The notes under the pieces are model-generated. The model ran no database searches, was not told the DNA's origin, and saw only the letters and a list, made by a program, of their open reading frames with translations. Below, one piece after another: positions 59,348 through 64,000 of a stretch of 64,000 nt of DNA. Origin of the DNA: Nannochloropsis oceanica. Taxonomy: Eukaryota; Sar; Eustigmatophyceae; Eustigmatales; Monodopsidaceae. The stretch spans positions 620,001 to 684,000 of the forward strand of contig CP038112.1 of NCBI GenBank assembly GCA_004519485.1, given 5' to 3'. A program made the position numbers and the translations under genes. Numbering within the stretch: the stretch's first letter is position 1; each line of letters starts with the position of its first letter.

Positions 59348-60236
59348 GGAGGGAGGGAAGGAGGGAGAGAGGGAGGGAGGAAGCGTGTGTGTGGCACACT
59401 CGACTGCAGGTTTTGCTGAGAAATGAATGTCATGGACAGATAGAGATGTAAATCAATCAAATACTCCAAGCACTTCCAGTACGAGAAACATCCAGCCCCT
59501 CGACGTGTGAGTGTGTGTGACGTGACGTTATTGTTCTTATTGTGTTAGAAAGGTCGTCAGGGGTGGGGCAAATGAGGCCCTGGAAACTCCCATTCTCCTT
59601 CCTTCCTCTGATATGTGACAATAGCGGTGGCTGTTGTTTGCGTTTCGATTGCCGTACGTGTGGTGATGGAGGTGGTAGTCGACATTGTGGTACTTGTCAT
59701 TCCTCTCGTTAACGTTGTTGTTGCTGTGGTCATTTTTTTCTCATCTACAGTGAGTCAGGTGGCTATTGTTGTTTTGCTTTACGTCGTTCATTCTATTATA
59801 CATACACATCATCTTCCTCTCTTCCTCTCTTCATCCTCTTCCCCTCCCCTCTCCTCTCCTTGTGCCCTCCCTTTGCCTTCCCCCCCACACATCGACGTCT
59901 GGCCCGCCCTCCCTCCCTCCCTCCCCCTCCTCTCCCTCCTCCCCTAACCCCACCCGCTCACGTCTGCAACTGTTCTCGCCCCTCCACCCTACCCTTCTCC
60001 CTATCGTTTTTCCTTGCGCCGCTCCCTCCCTCCCTCCCTCCCTCCCTCCCTCTTCCACGACCAGACCTCCCTAAGGCTCCTCTATCTCTCCTCTCGTATC
60101 CCTCGCCCTCCTCCCCCCGCCCCCCTTCCCATCTCCCTTCTCCTTCGTCCCTTCCTTCCCTCCCTCCTCCTTCCCGACGCTCCTCCCACATATCCCTCCC
60201 TCCTCCTCCTCCTCCTCCCTTCCTCCCTCCTCCTCC
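59348..60236. other. convergent intergenic region, repeat-rich
   Basis: GGGA runs follow the oxygenase stop, then unremarkable sequence, then heavily pyrimidine-rich sequence (59810-60236). A Val-rich open frame at 59615-59780 looks membrane-like but has no family match and is not called. Confidence 0.5.
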
Positions 60237-62572
60237 TCATTTCCTCCCTCCTCCTCGTTCCTCTCGCCCTTCCCACTCACCTCTCTCCGACCAGCTGCCA
60301 CTCCTGGCCCCACCACCTCCCCTTCCCCCTCTCTCATCCTCCCTTCCTTCTTTTCTTGCTCTTCCTCCCTCCCTTCGCTCAAACTGAGATTGTCTTCCTT
60401 CTCTCTCCTCCTTCCCTTCCCCCTTCCTCCCCCTCCCCCTCCCCTCCCTCCCTCCTCCCCCCCCGGGGCCACGAGACGCGGAAGAAGATGGATGGAAAGG
60501 AGGGAGGGAAGGAGGAAGGGAGGGAGGAAGGGTAGGCAAGACCGCCGCCAGCTCTGCCTGCAGTTCAGTGATTCCCTTCCGTCCCCTCCCAGCGCTCACC
60601 ATCAACGACGGTAACCTCCCCAAGTCCCTCCCTCCCTCCCTCCCTCCCTCCCTCCCTCCCTCGATCTCTTTTCGTACCATCCCGATGCGCTTCGCGAGCT
60701 CGTCGCGTGGCACCAGGTCGCATTTCGTAAACACCAATTGCAGCTTGGGAGGGCGGAAGGGAGGGAGGGAGGGAGGGAGGGAGGACGAGGAGGAGGACAT
60801 GCTTTGTTCCTCCGTCGGGTGGTCGGAATCGTACGCGACCGAGGGGGAGGAGGACGATGGGGAGAAAGGCAAGGAGGAGGGAGGGGTGTAGAGCTGCTGG
60901 AGAAAGTGACGGTCGGTTTGCTTGAGGCCGTGACGGGCGTCGAGGAGGAGGAGGAGGCGCTTGAGGGGGTGGCCTCGGTGCCGGAGGTAGGAGAGGCATA
61001 ATCGCTGCGCTTGATCGATCCGTTCCGCTTTCCCATACGCGAATCCGTACCCTGGTAAGTCCACCACCACGAGGCGGGGCTTGCTCACGGGCCCCACGCG
61101 GTAGAAATCCAGAGATTTGGTAACCTAGCGTGTAAGGAAGGGGAGGAGGGAGGGAGGGAGGGAGGGAGGGAGGGAGGGAGGGGAGGAGGTGGTGGTGTGT
61201 GAGTTGGATCATACGTGTGACATGCCTGCTTTCTCTTCTCTGTTTCCCGCATTAAACCCATGCTCACCCTATAAGCCATTGCTGTTTCTCGGTGGAGAGC
61301 GGGCAGTCATTTTCCTTCCACAACAACACCAAGCAGGTACCTCCCTCCCTCCCTCCCTCCCTCCCTCCCTCCCTCCCTCCCTCCCTTCTTACCCCCGGCT
61401 TGTCCCCCACGGCGGCTGCTCCCCTCTTGCTGGGCGAGAGGGATAGAAGGGCATTGAGCAGGGTGCTCTTCCCCACATTACTCTTTCCGGCCAAGGCCAC
61501 TTCGGGGACGAGAGCAGGAGGGTGAGAGGGAGGGAAGGAGGGGTGGAGGACGAGGGGGAGGGGAGGGGGGAGGTCGTCGAAGTGGAAGGAGGCAGTGGCG
61601 AAGCGCGTGGAGGAGGATGACTGCGCGCGAAAGAGCCGGGCGAATTGGTAGTGTGGTTGAGGAGGGAGGGAAGGAGGGGGAGGAGCAGGGGAGGAGGGGC
61701 TACGAATGCGCCCTCCTTCCGCTCCTGCGGTAGCACCACCCGCTAAGGCAGCAGCAGCGGCCGTAGCAGCAGAGGAGGAAGGGGAGGGAAAGCGGCGGTG
61801 GAGGTGTTTGTTGTTGGCCAGCTCCCGGATGAGGCGTCGTTTTTCTTTGCGCACTGCTCGCTTGCATTGCCTGAAACGGTTCTGAGAAAGAGGGAAGGAA
61901 GGAAGGAGGGAAGGAAGGGGGGGGGGGGGGAAGGGGGGTTATGAAATTTGAGTGGAATCACTTTTTTTTATCCACAAGTTATATCCCTTTCATGTGATTT
62001 GTGCCTTGGGGAAAGTTGGATTTCCTCCATTTTTCTTTCCTTCCTCCCTCCCCACCTCCCTCCCTCCCCTCCCTCCCTAAATCCCTCCCTCCCTCCCTTC
62101 TCACCGCCTGAAAATAGGGAATCGAATCCCGTGTGATCTGCGCATCAATCCCTCTCAGCTCCCCCACAGTCAACTTCCGCTTTTTCTGTTGTTTCTTGAG
62201 CTTTTTGTGTCGGATGGTGCTCTCACTGCCGAGGCCGAGGCGCTCCAAGTGTTGGTAAAGACGGGGATCGATCGGGGCATGCTTCAGACGCTGGCGGAGA
62301 CTTTCTCCTTTTCCTCCGACTGCTCCTGCCCCTTCCTCTTTTTCCCTACTTGGTGAATCTGCTTTATTTTTGTGGAAGGGACTGCTGGCTTGGGCGTATC
62401 CCGCTGTAGTCGTGTTGGGTGGGGACAGTCGGGGGGAGAAGGAAAGCGAGGGGGGAAGGGCAGGAAGAGACAGCCATCGAATTGCAGGTCTGCAACTACT
62501 GTTGCTGCAACTGCTACTGGTGACGCTGAATAGTATTCGCCGCCGCAGTGCCAAGGCCGTGCCCTGGAACAT
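60237..62572 (-). CDS. engB: EngB/YihA-type GTPase with long extensions, organelle-targeted
   Basis: EngB GTPases act in assembly of the large ribosomal subunit in bacteria and in organelles. Three exons are proposed: 62572-62105, 61881-61393 and 61124-60237, GT-AG and phase 0, giving 614 residues. The N-terminus (LALRRRILFSVTSSS) looks organelle-targeting. A basic section precedes the G domain (KKLKKQQKKRK, NRFRQCKRAVRKEKRR). The G domain shows G1 GKSNVGKS, G3 DLPGYG, G4 FTKCD and G5 SAGRG. GGGA-encoded linkers interrupt the late G domain. The last 90-100 residues are Gly/Arg/Glu low complexity, so the true stop may be earlier, for instance through an unseen 3' intron. Bacterial members have only about 200 residues. 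Confidence 0.88.
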
Positions 62573-63074
62573 TCTCTATGGGCGCGGGTGCAGGCCCTGA
62601 AGATGTAAGTGGGTGGGGGGAGGTCACGCTATCTTGCTTTATGAGTTTTACATTTGATTAGCTTGCTGGTGCCCCGTTGCCTTTATCCGCACTTGAAACG
62701 AATGATGAGCAATATGATATATGCATTCGTTAAGCAGTGGTGGTTGTTGGGGGGCATGGGAGCCCGAGGAGATGGTCACAAGAGCAGAGGGCAGAGGGTG
62801 TGGAGGTCCTTGCGTCACCCTTCAACCAGCTCTCGGCTTCTTTCCCATCTATATTCCTTCTTCATGTTTTGTTTTTCTTTCTTTCCTTGCTGATTCTATA
62901 CACAACCAAATCGCACCTACATGCACACTCCCTCTTCCCGCTCGTCGCCTCCCTGTCCTCCTCATATGTTACATGCTCTTTTCTTCCTAGGCTCACAAAT
63001 TCATCCCCTCCAACCTCCCCCTGCCTCCCTCCCTCACTCCTTCCCTCCTTCCCTTCTTCCCTTTCTCCCCTTTC
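62573..63074. other. intergenic region between EngB and ATG4
   Basis: These 500 bases hold the EngB promoter and the ATG4 3' flank; pyrimidine-rich sequence lies near 63000-63070. No gene was seen. Confidence 0.45.
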
Positions 63075-63687
63075 CTACCCCGCAGATATAATCACATACT
63101 CATCCTCCACGTCTTCCCCATCTCCCTCTTCATCATCCTCCTCTTCTTCCTCGCCCTCCTCCACCAAGCTCTGCATCATCGCCCCCTCGTACTCAGGGGG
63201 GGCCTGCTCCACACAAAACGGCACGGGTAATTTATGTTTGCCCAAAAGTTCTTTCAGTGCCTTGACATGCGTGATGAACGACTGAAAGTCCACTTCATTC
63301 CTCACGTAGAATCCCAAGGCAAGGGAGGGATCTAAATCCTTCGCATGCATCACCTGAGGCGTTCGACACTGCACAGACCGCAAATGCTCATCCGTGGGCA
63401 AGAACCCCTCCCTCCCTCCCTCCCTCCCTCCCTCTCTCCCTCCCTCCTCCTTCTCCTCATCATCACCACTTTGGGATAACGGCGCAGATTGGACAGTATG
63501 TGGATCGAGCCCTATCATCACCGCACCTTCCCTCCCGCCCTCCCTTCCACCCTCCCTCCCTGCCTCGGCACCGACAAAGTAGATGGCATGGTTGGGCTTA
63601 CCTCCCACGAAGCCGATGGAGTGAGGGATTTGGAGGGAGGCGGTCAGACCTGGGATATAGTCAGGGTTAAGAGACGCGAGTCCCAGC
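63075..63687 (-). CDS. ATG4: ATG4 cysteine protease, last exon
   Basis: ATG4 (peptidase C54) trims ATG8 and later removes it from lipid. Only the final exon is visible, from the acceptor at 63688-63690 to the stop at 63075; earlier exons with the catalytic Cys lie to the right of the window. It carries LASLNPDYIPGLTASLQIPH, the VGGKPNHAIYFVG strand, the catalytic Asp-His pair in LDPHTVQ, and DLDPSLALGFYVRNEVDF. The end is acidic and closes with EDEYVIISAG, which resembles the C-terminal ATG8-binding motif of human ATG4B. Two Gly-Arg-Glu inserts made by GGGA repeats lie in the loops before and after the LDPH strand. The upstream 310 bases are intron with a long GGGA run (63922-63968). Confidence 0.94.
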
Positions 63688-64000
63688 CTGTGGGTGTGTG
63701 ATTTGCATATTTTTTGGTATTTCGTCAGCTAGGTAAGGTGTTCATTTGCTTTTTCGTTGCTTTTTTAGATTTATTTCTTTTTCGTTGATTTATAATTTAT
63801 GGTTGATTGATTTGCTTGCTACTTCATATGAGGGTTGGAGGAAGAGTAGAGAAGGGTTGGAGGAAGAGTAGAGAAGGGAGGGAGGGAGAGAGGGAGAGGG
63901 AGGGAGGAGAGAGGGAGAGGGGGGGAGGGAGGGAGGGAGGGAGGGAGGGAGGGAGGGAGGGAGGGAGGAATGGAGGGAGGAGGGGCGGAAGGAAGTGAGC
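63688..64000 (-). repeat. ATG4 intron with long GGGA/CCCT run
   Basis: This sequence upstream of the last ATG4 exon holds T-rich sequence and then, from about 63870 to 63990, dense GGGA repeats (CCCT in the sense of the gene). No exon was seen in it. Confidence 0.7.

Noticed and set aside
59615-59947. Val-rich, membrane-like frame on the plus strand
   Set aside because: It is built from GTT/GTG-rich low-complexity sequence with no family match and lies between two convergent genes.
1-64000. Transposons, LTR or virus-like elements, tRNA genes
   Set aside because: No transposase, reverse transcriptase or capsid-like frame, no long terminal repeats and no cloverleaf with a convincing T-arm were seen.

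Overview
The window looks like nuclear DNA from a stramenopile alga, most likely a eustigmatophyte of the Nannochloropsis/Microchloropsis type (inference). The genes carry spliceosomal GT-AG introns, and two products have N-termini that look plastid-directed; one shows a signal peptide followed by an Ala-Phe junction, as in secondary plastids. Genes are compact, often head to head, and separated by a few hundred bases. Introns and spacers are packed with the tetranucleotide GGGA/CCCT. That repeat has no stop codon in any of six frames, so it creates many false reading frames. A run of 100 Ns (44750-44849) marks an assembly gap.

Left to right: the 5' part of UBA3 (minus, 1-1772); a complex formin-like locus with GOLD, FYVE and FH2 pieces (minus, about 2250-6480, perhaps reaching 8150); a plastid AtpI/CGL160-like membrane protein (plus, 8328-9347); an ankyrin-like fragment (plus, about 9.8-10.1 kb); beta-tubulin in 11 exons (plus, 11356-14714); a gene-poor 2.2 kb; a SUGP1-like G-patch splicing factor (minus); a large protein joining a Wntless/TMEM181-like membrane part to a class 3 lipase (plus, 19928-24892); an R2R3-MYB factor (plus); a four-helix membrane protein (minus); and a 5S rRNA gene (plus, 32300-32417) in a 2.4 kb gene-free stretch.

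The right half holds LYAR (plus), a LOG-family nucleotide hydrolase (plus), a Yippee-like protein (minus), PEX12 (plus), ATG2 (plus, spanning the gap), an unknown coiled-coil protein (minus), the E4 ubiquitin ligase UBE4/UFD2 (plus), a plastid DUF493 protein (minus), a 2-oxoglutarate/Fe(II) oxygenase (plus), an EngB-type GTPase (minus) and the 3' end of ATG4 (minus).

There is no operon logic. Several genes do belong to shared systems: UBA3 and UBE4 (ubiquitin and ubiquitin-like pathways), ATG2 and ATG4 (autophagy), SUGP1 (splicing), LYAR and EngB (ribosome-related). The most unusual items are the GOLD-FYVE-FH2 formin locus, the Wntless-lipase fusion, and the paired GGGA/CCCT blocks just inside many intron ends. 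No transposon, virus-like element, CRISPR array or tRNA was recognised.
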